This document shows positions 5,743-6,199 of a DNA stretch of 6,199 nt, in pieces. Within the stretch, counting starts at the first letter, position 1; each line of letters opens with the position of its first letter. This DNA comes from Candidatus Woesearchaeota archaeon (GTDB lineage: Archaea; Nanobdellota; Nanobdellia; Woesearchaeales; UBA525), in the NCBI GenBank assembly GCA_013331575.1, contig DUGD01000094.1:1-6199 (forward strand), given 5' to 3'. A program made the translations under genes and the position numbers. The notes below the pieces were generated by a model. The model made no database searches, was not told the origin of the DNA, and saw nothing but the letters and a program-made list of their open reading frames with translations.

Positions 5743-5757
5743 CTTTTATTGTTTTCC
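5743..5757 (-). promoter_or_regulatory. BRE/TATA promoter of the GHKL protein gene
   Basis: On the minus strand GGAAAAC (BRE-like) is followed by AATAAAAG (5750-5743), centred 25-26 nt before the ATG at 5721. It is the best TATA match of the four promoters with this spacing and again implies a leaderless message. Confidence 0.6.
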
Positions 5758-5759
5758 CG

Positions 5760-6008
5760 GAGAATCGGCCAAAACGGGAGTAAACTGCGGGCTTCGGTCA
5801 AGCCTAGGTGGTTCAGTCCATATCTATGTCGTCGTGATTCTCCGCCGTGTCTGGTCGCCCCGGCCATCCACTCTCGAGTCGTCTCGGTACTCGCATGGTT
5901 CGTCCCTGACGAACGCTCGGACCTCGGGATGCGTGCCAAGGGGGCGACTACTGCCGACAACAGACTATCTATCGTCGTTGTGCTGGTGCGCCTAAATCCC
6001 GCGTCGCG
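5760..6008. other. Intergenic region without recognisable gene
   Basis: About 250 bases between the GHKL promoter and the stop of the right-edge gene. The open frames here (both strands) are Arg/Ser/Pro-rich and resemble no protein I know. I searched by eye for tRNA T-loops and C/D boxes and found none. Three short hairpins are visible: 5790-5804 (GGCTT/AAGCC), 5875-5893 (CGAGT/ACTCG) and 5898-5914 (GTTCG/CGAAC). Confidence 0.5.
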
Positions 6009-6199
6009 CTATTTCTCTTCGAAGACGATGGCGGCGTAGCTGACGCTGTTCTTGTAGTCGGCGAGGATGTCGCCCGACGCGTAGTGCTGCATGACGCGCA
6101 CGAAGCATCGCTCTACGAGGCGCATGAGAAGCTCTATCGTCCGCAACCCTTCAGCTTTCGGGAATTGCTTTGCGACATATGCCGTGTACTGCGTAGGAT
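6009..6199 (-). CDS. C-terminal 62 residues of an unrecognised protein (5' end beyond window)
   Basis: On the minus strand a frame is open from the right edge to a TAG at 6009-6011 and reads PTQYTAYVAKQFPKAEGLRT...MRLVERCFVRVMQHYASGD...NSVSYAAIVFEEK. Its amphipathic helix pattern (LRTIELLMRLVERCFVRVMQHY), balanced composition and codon use like the neighbouring genes argue that it is real; the other two minus-strand frames are interrupted. It has no ATG at the window edge and is short, so it is easy to miss. I do not recognise the family. It is probably the gene upstream of, and co-directional with, the GHKL protein, but the 290-base gap and separate promoter argue against one operon. Confidence 0.62.
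   Translation of the reverse strand, partial: PTQYTAYVAKQFPKAEGLRTIELLMRLVERCFVRVMQHYASGDILADYKNSVSYAAIVFEEK

Noticed and set aside
5780..5960. tRNA-like features (GGTTC at 5810, a 5-bp/7-nt hairpin at 5898-5914)
   Set aside because: The hairpin loop TCCCTGA lacks the anticodon-loop U33 pattern, and no T-loop TTCRANY or 7-bp acceptor pairing is found on either strand.
5691..5960. 89-residue minus-strand frame
   Set aside because: It overlaps the GHKL promoter and start, has Arg/Ser-rich composition and no recognisable motif.

Overview
The window looks like archaeal chromosomal DNA, most plausibly from a DPANN-type lineage (Woesearchaeota/Pacearchaeota-like), although the exact taxon cannot be fixed from 6.2 kb. 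Three things point to this. The minus strand encodes a protein with the signature of the archaeal/eukaryotic RNase P protein Rpp30. There is a TtuA/Ncs6-type tRNA thiolation enzyme with N- and C-terminal zinc fingers. Four genes have an AT-rich TATA-like box centred 25-27 nt before the start codon, as expected for leaderless archaeal transcripts. A bacterial-style RsuA/RluB pseudouridine synthase and a GHKL anti-sigma-like ATPase fold suggest some genes of bacterial origin.

Layout: (1) 1-1425, plus strand: C-terminal 474 residues of a large, probably secreted, cysteine-rich protein. It carries a MopE-type metal-binding motif and ends in a complete-looking Hint (hedgehog/intein) autoprocessing domain with only seven residues after the terminal His-Asn. 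(2) 1426-1831: a 400-base gap with a strikingly structured segment (about 1552-1715). It has two 20-nt hairpins of one family (loops TTCA and TTTA, each preceded by GATAC), a long-range stem and internal stem-loops with mutually exclusive pairings. It resembles an IS200/IS605 right end or omega-RNA-like structure, or an unassigned ncRNA. (3) 1838-2791, plus strand: TtuA/Ncs6-like tRNA 2-thiolation enzyme. (4) 2884-3387, plus strand (a start at 2788 is also possible): small four-helix DoxX/DUF417-like membrane protein. (5) 3453-4136, minus strand: RNase P protein component 3. (6) 4339-5070, plus strand: RsuA/RluB-family pseudouridine synthase, divergent from Rpp30 across a near-palindromic TATA box. 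(7) 5143-5721, minus strand: GHKL ATPase-fold protein resembling RsbW-type anti-sigma kinases. (8) 5722-6008: the promoter of (7), then about 250 bases with no gene. (9) 6009-6199, minus strand: C-terminus of an unrecognised protein running off the right edge.

Three of the genes (tRNA thiolation, RNase P subunit, pseudouridine synthase) act in RNA maturation or modification, but they have separate promoters and opposing strands, so this is a loose neighbourhood rather than one operon. The least explained elements are the structured RNA-like region, the Hint-terminated surface protein and the SD-led five-codon minicistron abutting the Rpp30 start.
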